A stretch of 64,000 nt of DNA, from assembly GCA_020634395.1 (NCBI GenBank), contig JACKBU010000027.1, positions 7,066 to 71,065 of the forward strand, in the 5' to 3' direction. This DNA is from Ardenticatenaceae bacterium. GTDB taxonomy: Bacteria; Chloroflexota; Anaerolineae; Promineifilales; Promineifilaceae. The notes under the pieces were generated by a model. The model ran no database searches. It was not told where the DNA came from and was given only the letters and a program-made list of their open reading frames with translations. Both the position numbers and the translations under genes were made by a program. This document shows, piece by piece, positions 54,240 through 62,637 of this stretch (its first letter is position 1; every line of letters starts with the position of its first letter).

Positions 54240-55477
54240 GTCAAGACGAAACGCTCCTCCATCCAACGGTTCCCCCCGAGGAATTTGTAGAGCAGGTAAA
54301 ACAGGCCCTGGAACACCTGTATGATTTCACCTTTTTGCAGCGGCTGCCCTTGGCGGAGGCATTGGCGCCTGCCCGCCCGCAGGCTAATCAAACTTTGGGC
54401 CACCACCTGCGGCGCGAATTAATTACAGCGATTGAGGCAGTCAGCCCTGGCCCGCGATCGGCTTCGCTGGCCTCCGATGCTCGTCTTTACAACTTGCTGC
54501 AGCTGCGTTACATCGAAGGGATAACCGTGCAGGATGCAGCCAACCGGCTGGGTCTGTCGGCGCGCCAGGCGCACCGCTCGCTGCGCCGCGGCGAGGAGAG
54601 CGTGGCGGCGATTTTGTGGAGCCGCCGCCGCCCGGAAGCGGGGAAGCCGGCCGGAGAATCAGAGGAGGAAACGGCCGTTTCGGCTCGGGAATTGTCCTCT
54701 GTCGCGGCGGAGATCTCGCTGCTGGAACCGCATCTGGAGCCGCTGGACGTGCGCGGCTTGCTGCACGAGGCATTGAGGGCGGTCGCGCCGCTGGCGCAGC
54801 AGCATGAGCTGGCGTTTGCCGTGCAGATGCCAGCGGAGCCGGTTGTGGTGTCGGTGGATACGGCCGTGGCCCGGCAGATATTCGTCAGCCTGTTTAGCCG
54901 CATCTTGCGCCTGGCTGCCGAAGAGCCGCCGACCCTGCGCCTGACGGTGCGCCAGGATCAGGTGACATTGGCGCTGGCTTACACGCCCGGCCAGCCAGGC
55001 GACACGCCCATCATCGACCAGGTGATCGATCAGCTGGCTGCCCGTTTGGGGTGGGTCATGCGGCAGGAGAGGGGTGTAAACGGCCGTCAGGCCATCGTCG
55101 TTAACTTTACCGGCTACAGTGCCGTCATCCTGGTGGTAGATGACAACGAAGGGCTGGTTGAACTGCTCGATCGTTACCTCTCCGGCCATGACTGCCGCGT
55201 TATCACCTCTACCAGTGGACCGGAAGGGTTGAAGCTGGCTCAAGAGCTTCTGCCGGACGCCATCATCCTGGATGTGATGATGCCGGGCGCCAGCGGCTGG
55301 GAGATTTTGCAAACCCTGCGCAGCCAGCCGCAAACGGCCACTATTCCCATCATCGTTTGTTCTGTTTTCAACGATCCTGAACTGGCTCACTCCCTGGGTG
55401 CAACCCGCTTCCATTCCAAGCCTATCACCCGTGATACGATTCTTAGTACCCTGCGCGAACTGGAGATTGTGCGGTAG
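54236..55477 (+). CDS. Sigma-70 region 4-like HTH, degenerate ATPase and C-terminal receiver in one chain
   Basis: Protein of 413 residues. Residues about 83-125 (LLQLRYIEGITVQDAANRLG, then SARQAHRSLRRGEESV) resemble a sigma region 4 helix-turn-helix. Residues about 165-290 look like a decayed histidine-kinase ATPase domain: the position of the N-box reads VARQIFVSLFSRILRL without the key Asn. Residues 296-410 are a complete receiver with D302/D303, phospho-acceptor D346 (DAIILDVMMPG) and Lys395. It overlaps the hybrid kinase by four bases and is probably its output partner. I know no described family with this order. Confidence 0.72.
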   Translation: MSQDETLLHPTVPPEEFVEQVKQALEHLYDFTFLQRLPLAEALAPARPQANQTLGHHLRRELITAIEAVSPGPRSASLASDARLYNLLQLRYIEGITVQDAANRLGLSARQAHRSLRRGEESVAAILWSRRRPEAGKPAGESEEETAVSARELSSVAAEISLLEPHLEPLDVRGLLHEALRAVAPLAQQHELAFAVQMPAEPVVVSVDTAVARQIFVSLFSRILRLAAEEPPTLRLTVRQDQVTLALAYTPGQPGDTPIIDQVIDQLAARLGWVMRQERGVNGRQAIVVNFTGYSAVILVVDDNEGLVELLDRYLSGHDCRVITSTSGPEGLKLAQELLPDAIILDVMMPGASGWEILQTLRSQPQTATIPIIVCSVFNDPELAHSLGATRFHSKPITRDTILSTLRELEIVR

Positions 55478-55630
55478 GACTTTAGTCCTGAAGTCTATTT
55501 GCCTTTACGTCGTGTTATCTTGTCGCTTTGTAGGGGTCCACTCGACTACAAGACCACAAAACCAGAAGACTTATCGTACAAATTAGCCAAATGATGGCAT
55601 ATGTTTGTCGCACATATGTCACAATCGTCC

Positions 55631-55659
55631 TTGAAAATTCTCTTCTTCCTAAGTATAGT
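55631..55659 (+). promoter_or_regulatory. Promoter of the sugar ABC transporter operon
   Basis: TTGAAA (55631-55636) and TATAGT (55654-55659) are separated by 17 bp, a good housekeeping promoter about 75 bp before the binding-protein ATG. Upstream, short inverted repeats (CTTTGTAG/CTACAAG, 55525-55555) and an ACATATG direct repeat (55599, 55613) could bind a regulator. Confidence 0.6.
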
Positions 55660-55736
55660 GCTGGTTACCCATCCCAAATTTTAGCCACGGGATGCTGGTA
55701 TATTGTTCATGTCTAACGAACGAGGAGAAAGCAGAT

Positions 55737-58301
55737 ATGAAGAAGACCCATTATTTACCTGTTGTTTTGTTAATTGTATTGGGTTTGTTCCTGGCCGCTT
55801 GTGGTGGCGGTACCGCTCAGGAGGTGTCCGAACAACCCGCGGCGACAACTGCTCCGGAAACGGCCGTTGAGCAGCCTGCCGACACCGAAGCTCCTGCCGC
55901 CGACAGCGGCAGCCAGGTAGAAGTCTTTTCCTGGTGGACCGGCGGCGGTGAAGCAGCCGGCCTGGAAGCCATGATCAAAGTCTTTGCTGAAAAGTATCCG
56001 GACATCGAGTTTATCAATGCGGCCGTGGCCGGCGGCGCCGGTACCAACGCCCGCGCGGTGTTGGCCACCCGTCTCCAGGCTGGCGACGCCCCAGACAGCT
56101 GGCAAGGCCACGCCGGGCAGGAACTCATCGGCACCTACGTCGCCGCCGGGCAGCTCGAACCGCTGAACTTCCTCTACGAACAGAATGGCTGGCTCGACGT
56201 CATGCCCGAAACGCTCATCCCCCTGATTTCACAGGATGGCAACATCTACTCCGTACCGGTGAACATCCACCGCGCCAACGTTCTCTGGGCTAACCCCAAC
56301 ATCCTGTCCGAGAATGGCCTGGAAATGCCTGCCTCTCTCGATGAGTGGTTCGCCGCGATGGACACCCTACAAGCCAACGGCATGGATGCTCCCCTGGCGA
56401 TGGGCGAACAGTGGACCGCCATGCACCTCTTTGAAACCATCATGCTGGCCTCCCTCGGCCCCGACGCCTACAACGCTTTGTGGGACGGCACCGGCGATTG
56501 GAGCAGCCCCGAAGTGGCCCAGGCCCTGGCAAACTATGAAAAAGCCCTCAGCTATACCAACAGCGATGCCTCTGCCCTCAGCTGGCAGGATGCTGGCCAA
56601 CTGGTCATCGATGGCGACGCCGCTTTCAACGTGATGGGCGACTGGCAAGAAGGCTTCTACCGCGAACTGGGCAAAACCCCGAACGTCGATTACGTCTGGG
56701 CGCCCGTGCCCGGCACGGATGGCAACTTCCAGTTCCTCTCCGACAGCTTTGTACTACCGGTAGGCGCGCCCCACCGCGATGCGGCCATTGCCTGGCTAAC
56801 GGTGGCCGGCTCCAAAGAAGGCCAGGACGCCTTCAACCCGGTCAAAGGCTCTATTCCGGCCCGCAGCGATGGCGACCGTGCCCTGTACGGCGAATATCTG
56901 CAGTCGGCGATGGATGATTGGGCCAGCAACAACGTGGTTGGCAGCCTGACGCACGGCGTAGTGGCTAACGACAGTTGGAAATCGGAAATCGACACCGCCT
57001 TGGGTCTTTACCTGGCTGGCGGCGACCTGGATTCGCTGCAATCGGCTCTGGTAGCGGCTGCTGGCGCTTCCGATCAGCAGGCGTTGGATTCTGCTCCGGC
57101 AGAAGAAACGATGGCCGACGTTTCCGGTCCGGTTGAGGTCTTTTCCTGGTGGACCGGCGGCGGTGAAGCGGCCGGCCTGGAAGCCATGATCAAAGTCTTT
57201 GCCGAAAAATATCCCAACGTGGAATTCCAGAACGCGGCCGTGGCCGGCGGCGCCGGGACCAACGCCCGCGCGGTGTTAGCTACTCGCCTTCAGGCTGGCG
57301 ATGCCCCCGACAGCTGGCAGGGGCACGCCGGGCAGGAACTCATCGGCACCTACGTCGCCGCCGGACAGCTCGAACCCCTGAACTTCCTTTATGAAGAAAA
57401 CGGCTGGCTCGACGTGATGCCGGAGACGCTTATTCCGTTGATTTCGCAGGATGGCAACATCTATTCCGTGCCGGTAAACATCCACCGCGCTAACGTACTG
57501 TGGGCTAACCCCACCGTCCTGGCCGACAACGGCATTGAAATGCCCACAAGCCTCGACGAATGGTTCGCCGCGATGGATACCTTGCAGGCCAATGGCATGG
57601 ACGCCCCCTTAGCGATGGGCGAGCAGTGGACCGCCATGCACCTGTTCGAGACCATTCTCCTGGCTTCTCTCGGCCCAGATGCTTATAACGCTTTGTGGGA
57701 TGGCACCGGCGATTGGGGTAGCGCGGAGGTGACGCAGGCGCTGGACAATTATGCCAAAGCCCTCACCTACACCAACAGCGACGCCTCTGCTTTGAGCTGG
57801 CAAGATGCCGGGCAGATCGTGCTGGATGGCGACGCCGCTTTCAACGTAATGGGCGACTGGCAGGAAGGCTTCTACCGCGAGTTGGGTTCTGTGCCGCAGG
57901 AAGGTTACACCTGGGCACCCGTGCCCGGCACCGCCGGTAACTTCCAGTTCCTCTCCGACAGCTTCGTGCTGCCGGTGGGCGCGCCCCACCGCGATGCGGC
58001 CATTGCCTGGCTGACAGTGGCTGGCTCTAAAGAAGGCCAGGACGCTTTCAATCCGGTTAAAGGCTCCATTCCGGCCCGCAGCGATGGCGACCGTGCCCTG
58101 TACGGCGAATATCTGCAGTCGGCGATGGATGATTGGGCCAGCAACAACGTGGTCGGCAGCCTGACGCACGGCGTAGTGGCCAACGACAGTTGGAAGTCGG
58201 AAATCGACACGGCTTTGGGCCTGTTCCTGGGCACCAGCGACGTGGCTGGCTTCCAGACGGCGCTGGTAGATGCCTGCGCCAGTTCCGGCCCTTGCCAATA
58301 A
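55737..58301 (+). CDS. Sugar-type solute-binding lipoprotein with two tandem binding domains
   Basis: Protein of about 854 residues, twice the length of a family 1 binding protein. The lipoprotein signal ends at Cys22 (LFLAAC/GGG), then an acidic Ala/Pro/Glu linker. Domain 1 (about 61-445) and domain 2 (about 466-854) both begin VEVFSWWTGGGEAAGLEAM and share most of their sequence, including RLQAGDAPDSWQGHAGQELI and SIPARSDGDRALYGEYLQSA. They differ at scattered positions, e.g. YPDIEFIN against YPNVEFQN. The operon's two permeases are MalF/MalG-like, so an oligosaccharide ligand is likely. GAGGAGAAAG precedes the ATG at 55737. Confidence 0.92.
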   Translation: MKKTHYLPVVLLIVLGLFLAACGGGTAQEVSEQPAATTAPETAVEQPADTEAPAADSGSQVEVFSWWTGGGEAAGLEAMIKVFAEKYPDIEFINAAVAGGAGTNARAVLATRLQAGDAPDSWQGHAGQELIGTYVAAGQLEPLNFLYEQNGWLDVMPETLIPLISQDGNIYSVPVNIHRANVLWANPNILSENGLEMPASLDEWFAAMDTLQANGMDAPLAMGEQWTAMHLFETIMLASLGPDAYNALWDGTGDWSSPEVAQALANYEKALSYTNSDASALSWQDAGQLVIDGDAAFNVMGDWQEGFYRELGKTPNVDYVWAPVPGTDGNFQFLSDSFVLPVGAPHRDAAIAWLTVAGSKEGQDAFNPVKGSIPARSDGDRALYGEYLQSAMDDWASNNVVGSLTHGVVANDSWKSEIDTALGLYLAGGDLDSLQSALVAAAGASDQQALDSAPAEETMADVSGPVEVFSWWTGGGEAAGLEAMIKVFAEKYPNVEFQNAAVAGGAGTNARAVLATRLQAGDAPDSWQGHAGQELIGTYVAAGQLEPLNFLYEENGWLDVMPETLIPLISQDGNIYSVPVNIHRANVLWANPTVLADNGIEMPTSLDEWFAAMDTLQANGMDAPLAMGEQWTAMHLFETILLASLGPDAYNALWDGTGDWGSAEVTQALDNYAKALTYTNSDASALSWQDAGQIVLDGDAAFNVMGDWQEGFYRELGSVPQEGYTWAPVPGTAGNFQFLSDSFVLPVGAPHRDAAIAWLTVAGSKEGQDAFNPVKGSIPARSDGDRALYGEYLQSAMDDWASNNVVGSLTHGVVANDSWKSEIDTALGLFLGTSDVAGFQTALVDACASSGPCQ
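55918..58298 (+). repeat. Intragenic direct duplication of about 1.2 kb (SBP domains)
   Basis: Bases about 55918-57070 and 57132-58298 are two direct copies of one binding-domain module. Long stretches are identical at DNA level, for example around 56861-56950 and 58070-58160, while others show many silent differences. The patchwork suggests gene conversion between copies. The BMP-type gene shows a similar, more diverged duplication (copies near 13225-14140 and 14200-15115). Confidence 0.9.
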
Positions 58302-58318
58302 GCTGACATAGGTTTTGT

Positions 58319-58360
58319 GGGGGCGAGTACGAGGCTGCGCCTGTACTCGCCCCTTTTTTT
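58319..58360 (+). terminator. Attenuating terminator between SBP and permease genes
   Basis: GGGGCGAGTAC (58320-58330) pairs with 58343-58353, followed by seven T, directly before the permease ribosome site (ATG 58374). Inside an operon it would cut read-through, giving more binding protein than permease. Confidence 0.88.
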
Positions 58361-58373
58361 GAAGGGTGGCCTT

Positions 58374-59270
58374 ATGGCTCGTAAGAAGCTCGATAAAGAC
58401 ACCATCTTGGCGATTATCCTGGTGGCGCCTTCCATCCTGGCGGTGTTGATTTTCGTCTACGGATTTATCGCCTGGTCGATGCGGGTATCATTTAGTAACT
58501 GGGTGGGTTTGCTGCCTAATTATGAATTTATTGGTTTGCGAAACTACATCGAACTGTTGCAAGACCCGCGTTTTCATATAGACATTCGTAATACAGTGGT
58601 GTTTACGGTTTTGTTTGTCGGCGGCTGCCTGTTTTTGGGCGTTGGGCTGGCGATTTTATTGGATCAGGGGCTGCGCGGAGAATCGTTTTTCCGCAGTTTA
58701 TTCCTGTTTCCTATGGCGATTTCGTTCATTGTGACGGGTGTGGTGTGGCGCTGGTTGATGAACCCGGCGATGGGTTCGCGTATGAGTGGGCTGAACCTGT
58801 TGTTTGATTCCGTGGGGCTCGATTTTCTGGTGAATAAGTGGCATACCACACCGCAGTGGGGCATTGCGGCCATCGCTATTCCGGCGATCTGGCAGATGTC
58901 GGGGTACACGATGGCGCTGTATCTGGGGGGTTTGCGGGCGATACCGGAGTCGCTGCGAGAGGCGGCGCGGGTGGATGGCGCGTCGGAGGTGCAGGTTTAC
59001 CGGCGGATCATTTTGCCGCTGTTGTGGCCGGTAACGTTGAGCGCCATGATTATTTTGGGCCACATTTCGCTGAAGGTGTTTGATTTGATTGTGGCTGTGG
59101 CCGGTAAACAAGTGTCGTTGGATGTGCCGGCTGTGTATATGTGGACGACAACGTTTGATGGGCAGTTTTACGGCCGTGGCGCATCTATCGGCATTTTGCT
59201 GTTGTTGAGTGTGGCTGTACTGGTCATTCCCTACCTTTATCAATCGCTGCGGGAGGAGTCTACGTCATGA
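58374..59270 (+). CDS. Sugar ABC permease, MalF/UgpA type
   Basis: Protein of about 298 residues with six membrane segments. The ATPase-coupling EAA loop is ESLREAARVDGASEVQVYRR (about residues 195-214). It transports the ligand delivered by the duplicated lipoprotein, with the permease at 59267, whose ATG overlaps its stop. The ATG at 58374 follows GAAGGGTGG. No ATPase is encoded in the operon, so a shared MsmK/UgpC-type ATPase elsewhere is likely. Confidence 0.9.
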   Translation: MARKKLDKDTILAIILVAPSILAVLIFVYGFIAWSMRVSFSNWVGLLPNYEFIGLRNYIELLQDPRFHIDIRNTVVFTVLFVGGCLFLGVGLAILLDQGLRGESFFRSLFLFPMAISFIVTGVVWRWLMNPAMGSRMSGLNLLFDSVGLDFLVNKWHTTPQWGIAAIAIPAIWQMSGYTMALYLGGLRAIPESLREAARVDGASEVQVYRRIILPLLWPVTLSAMIILGHISLKVFDLIVAVAGKQVSLDVPAVYMWTTTFDGQFYGRGASIGILLLLSVAVLVIPYLYQSLREESTS

Positions 59271-60109
59271 GAGCACGCGTAGCTGATAGACCGCGCCGGC
59301 CGCCCACGCGCGCCTGGCTTTATATTTTGCTGCTGATTATGGCGCTGTTTTACCTGCTGCCGATGTACATCATGCTGGTGACGGGGTTCAAGAGCTTCGA
59401 TGAAGTCAGCCTGAAGACGATGTGGAACCTGCCGTCTGGACTGGCCTTTGACAATTTTGTAGCCGCTTACGAACAGTTGGCTCCACACCTTTGGAACAGC
59501 TTGCGGCTGGTGATTCCTACGGCCGCTATCTCCGCCATGTTGGGCTCCATCAACGGCTTTGTGCTGACCCGCTGGCGTTTTCCGGGAGCGGACATCGTCT
59601 TTCCGCTGCTGCTGTTCGGCATGTTCATCCCGTACCAGAGCATCTTGATCCCGCTGGTGCAGTTTATGCGCACGACGGGGCTGTATGGCAGTATTCCCGG
59701 CCTGGCGCTGACCCACATCATCTACGGCATTCCGATTACCACGCTGACATTTCGCAGCTACTACATCACGGTGCCCAAAGAAATGGTGGAGGCGGCGCGC
59801 ATTGACGGCGCGGGGCTGCTGGAAACGTACTACCACATCTTTCTGCCGGTGTCGGCCCCGGCGTTTGTGGTGGTGTTGATCTGGCAGTTTACGGCCGCGT
59901 GGAATGATTTTCTGTTTGCCGTGGTGCTGACCAATCCAGAAAACTGGCCGATTACCGTGGCGCTGAACAATCTGGCGGGCAGCCAGATCATTGCCTGGAA
60001 CGTGCAGATGGCTGCTTCGCTGGTGGCGGCGATTCCGACGCTGATTATCTACATTTTCCTGGGGCGCTACTTCTTGCGCGGCCTGATGTCGGGAGCGTTG
60101 AAGGGGTAG
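59267..60109 (+). CDS. Sugar ABC permease, MalG/UgpE type
   Basis: Protein of 280 residues with six membrane segments. The EAA loop is KEMVEAARIDGAGLLETYYH. An Arg/Pro-rich cytoplasmic start (DRPRRPPTRAW) precedes the first helix. It overlaps the previous permease by four bases (ATGA) and is probably translationally coupled. The 63-bp gap to the convergent kinase gene holds no strong terminator. Confidence 0.9.
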   Translation: MRARVADRPRRPPTRAWLYILLLIMALFYLLPMYIMLVTGFKSFDEVSLKTMWNLPSGLAFDNFVAAYEQLAPHLWNSLRLVIPTAAISAMLGSINGFVLTRWRFPGADIVFPLLLFGMFIPYQSILIPLVQFMRTTGLYGSIPGLALTHIIYGIPITTLTFRSYYITVPKEMVEAARIDGAGLLETYYHIFLPVSAPAFVVVLIWQFTAAWNDFLFAVVLTNPENWPITVALNNLAGSQIIAWNVQMAASLVAAIPTLIIYIFLGRYFLRGLMSGALKG

Positions 60110-60172
60110 GAAAAGAAGTAAGGACACAGATGAACGCGGCTGCTATGGATTTTATCCGGGCAGCTGCGTTTT

Positions 60173-61558
60173 TTATTTGGGGAGGTAGATGGTGAAGGTG
60201 CTGCCCCGGCCGGGGGTGGAGTCGAGGCTGAGACGGCCGTTATGCCCCACCACAATCTCCTTGGCAATGGTCAGTCCTAAGCCCAGCCCCTGGGGGAAGC
60301 GCCGCTGGCGATTGCTGCGGTAAAACGGCTCGAAAATTCGCTCCTGCTCATCCTGGTCAATGCCCGGACCGGTGTCGGCAACTTCGATCCAGACTTCATT
60401 CGCAGATTCTCCGGCCAGGACGGTGACACTGCCACCCACGGCCGTATACTTAATGGCGTTACTCACCAGATTGCCCACAGCCTGGGCCATCCGGTCCGGG
60501 TCGAGGCAGACTGCGGGCAGGGATGCCGGCAAGTCACTGTGCCAGATCACCCCTTTTTCTTGTGCGGCGGCGCGCCAGGGCAGCAACAGCGGCGGCAGCC
60601 ACTCGCCCAGGGGGATTTCCTGCAGATTGAACGTCAGGTTGCCCAGGATTTGGCCGTGCAGCCGGGCCAGATCTTCAAGCAGCGGCTCCATGTGGCTGAT
60701 GGTGTTGTCCATGCCTTCCAGGAGTTCGGCGCGGAGAGCGGGGTCATCGCTGGCGCCTTCGCGCAGAACGTTGACGGCCGCTTTGAGGGCACCTAACGGC
60801 CGTGCCAATTCATGCACCATATTAGCCAGCAGCCGCTGGCGCGTGTCCTCCAACTCTTGCAGGCGCGCAGCGAGCACATTGACCGAGTGGGCCATTTCTT
60901 TGGTTTCTCGGGATCCGGTCTCCGGGATGGCGCTGATGCGACGGCCGTTGGCGATGTCGGAGACGGCCGTGGCCACGGCATCGATTGGTTTCTCCAACCG
61001 CACTGCCAGCAGCAGCCCAATCAAAACGCTTAGCAGCAGCCCCGTGCCCATCACCAGCAGGACGAAGCGGGCCAGGGGTGAAAAACTGTTGGCCACACTT
61101 TGCAGTTCATCCGACACCTGAACAATGCCGACGAGTTGGTTGTTGACGTCGATGACCGGCAGAAAAATCGTGGCCGATTGTTCGTCTAACTGGTAGGTGA
61201 TAACCACCTGGCGACGGCCGTTTGTCAGGGATTGAATGTCTGGGGTGGCGTTGGCCTCGTCCGGGCCGTCCTGCGAGGCGGCCAGTTCATCGCCGGAGGG
61301 GGCCAGCAGAACCACGTCACTTTGCACCTGGTTGCGTAGTTGGGTCAGGAATGCCGAGGCCTCTTCATCGTTGCTCCAGATGTCGGGACGGCCGTTGGTC
61401 AATGCCCCTATGATCACGGCCTGCTGTGTCAGGTTGTTAGACAGACTTTGCAGCAGCACCTGAGTTTCTAGCAAATAGATGAGCACCACCCCGAGCAGCG
61501 GCATGATCAACAAAACCGGCAGAATATGGCTGAGGATAAAACGGCCGCGTAAGGACAT
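60173..61558 (-). CDS. Membrane sensor histidine kinase
   Basis: Protein of 461 residues. TM1 about 10-32, an external sensor domain to about 160 (VLLAPSGDELAASQDG, VITYQLDEQSATIFLPVID), TM2 about 165-190, HAMP, then HisKA with MVHELARPLGALKAAV (His about 247, with ARP for the usual RTP). The ATPase domain has GNLVSNAIKYTAVGG, VADTGPGIDQDE and GLGLGLTIAKEIV. It is encoded 10 bp after its response regulator. The convergent sugar transporter could be a target, which is a guess from position only. Confidence 0.9.
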   Translation of the reverse strand: MSLRGRFILSHILPVLLIMPLLGVVLIYLLETQVLLQSLSNNLTQQAVIIGALTNGRPDIWSNDEEASAFLTQLRNQVQSDVVLLAPSGDELAASQDGPDEANATPDIQSLTNGRRQVVITYQLDEQSATIFLPVIDVNNQLVGIVQVSDELQSVANSFSPLARFVLLVMGTGLLLSVLIGLLLAVRLEKPIDAVATAVSDIANGRRISAIPETGSRETKEMAHSVNVLAARLQELEDTRQRLLANMVHELARPLGALKAAVNVLREGASDDPALRAELLEGMDNTISHMEPLLEDLARLHGQILGNLTFNLQEIPLGEWLPPLLLPWRAAAQEKGVIWHSDLPASLPAVCLDPDRMAQAVGNLVSNAIKYTAVGGSVTVLAGESANEVWIEVADTGPGIDQDEQERIFEPFYRSNRQRRFPQGLGLGLTIAKEIVVGHNGRLSLDSTPGRGSTFTIYLPK

Positions 61559-61568
61559 GGCAGACCTC

Positions 61569-62279
61569 TCAGGAAGTTTCGATCTCGTAAGGGACGAGTT
61601 TGTAACCGACGCCGCGTACCGTCAGCAACCGTTGCGGATTTTGCGGATCTTGCTCGATTTTTTCTCGCAGCCAGCGAATGTGGACGTACACGACTTGCGG
61701 CTCGCCCATAAACTCCGCTCCCCAGACCCGGTTCAGCAGATCGTCCACGGAGACGACGTAGCCGGCATCCAGGGCCAATGTGTGTAGAACGGCAAACTCG
61801 CGGGCCGGTAAAGAGAGCAGCCGCCCGGCCACATGGACCGTGTGGGCGGCCGGATCGACGATCAGATCCCCGACGGTGATTGGCTCGGGGCGGCCGGCTG
61901 TTTCGGTCGTATTGCCTGTCCGGCGCAGCACAGATTTAACGTGCGCCAGCAGCACGTCCATATTAAATGGCTTGGTAATGTAGCCATCGGCTCCCAATTC
62001 CAGGCCCAAGATGGTATCCAGTTCTCGCCGCCGCGCCGTCACAAAAATGACGGGCACGTTGTCGTTTTCTTGTTGAAACTGGCGTAAGGCGTCTAATCCA
62101 TCCATGCCGGGTAAGCCTATATCAAGCAAAATCAGATCGGGGCGATCGCGCCGGGCCAGGGCCAGAGCATCCTCGGCGCTGCCGGACGTGCTGGCCCGAT
62201 AGCCGGACTGTTCCAGTTTGAAGCTGATGCTGCGGCGCATCAGGGCATCGTCGTCTACCACCAGAATGTGCTTAGCCAT
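61569..62279 (-). CDS. OmpR/PhoB-family response regulator
   Basis: Protein of 236 residues. Receiver domain: acidic pair in LVVDDDALMRR, phospho-acceptor Asp in LILLDIGLPGMDGLDALR (about 54), Lys in GYITKPFNMD. The winged-helix output has RLLSLPAREFAVLHTLAL and ends RGVGYKLVPYE. It precedes the kinase at 60173 and is its cognate partner by position. The PhoB-like repeats at 50986 are a conceivable target of this class of regulator. Confidence 0.93.
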   Translation of the reverse strand: MAKHILVVDDDALMRRSISFKLEQSGYRASTSGSAEDALALARRDRPDLILLDIGLPGMDGLDALRQFQQENDNVPVIFVTARRRELDTILGLELGADGYITKPFNMDVLLAHVKSVLRRTGNTTETAGRPEPITVGDLIVDPAAHTVHVAGRLLSLPAREFAVLHTLALDAGYVVSVDDLLNRVWGAEFMGEPQVVYVHIRWLREKIEQDPQNPQRLLTVRGVGYKLVPYEIETS

Positions 62280-62427
62280 TTATTCCCACCACAAGCAAGG
62301 TGGAAACATTCTAGCAGAATTGGCGGTTGGCCGCTATTACTGGCGAGCGCCCGGGGCGGTTACTTTTGTGCCTTCTGTGCCCGGTAACCAGGTGGTATCG
62401 GGATGATGCCGGGTCTGGCTGTCCTTA

Positions 62428-62637
62428 AAGTTCGTCCACGTGTACTTAGGCTCGGTCCATGTGTACTTGGTTTCGGTACATGTGTACTCGGTCTGAGTCC
62501 ATGTGTACTTAGGCTCGGTCCACATGTACTCAGGCTCGGTCCATGTGTACCTGGTCTCGGTCCATGTGTACTCGGTCTCGGTCCATGTGTACTTGGGCCA
62601 GGTACAGGTGTACTTTGTTCTGGTACACCATTATTTG
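62428..62637. repeat. 21-bp tandem array, about 10 units, distinct sequence
   Basis: Units such as GTCTCGGTCCATGTGTACTC and GGCTCGGTCCATGTGTACTT repeat with an exact 21-bp period, edge units being degenerate. The sequence is unrelated to the other two 21-bp arrays but has the same period. On the minus strand it reads KYTWTEP-like 7-residue peptides; no ribosome site supports translation. Its end abuts the BatE stop codon (62631). The rest of the 62280-62630 gap shows nothing else. Confidence 0.9.

Noticed and set aside
55918..58298. Assembly duplication of the sugar-binding gene
   Set aside because: The two copies differ at many silent and some replacement positions and stay in one frame with a designed linker, so the duplication is real in sequence terms.
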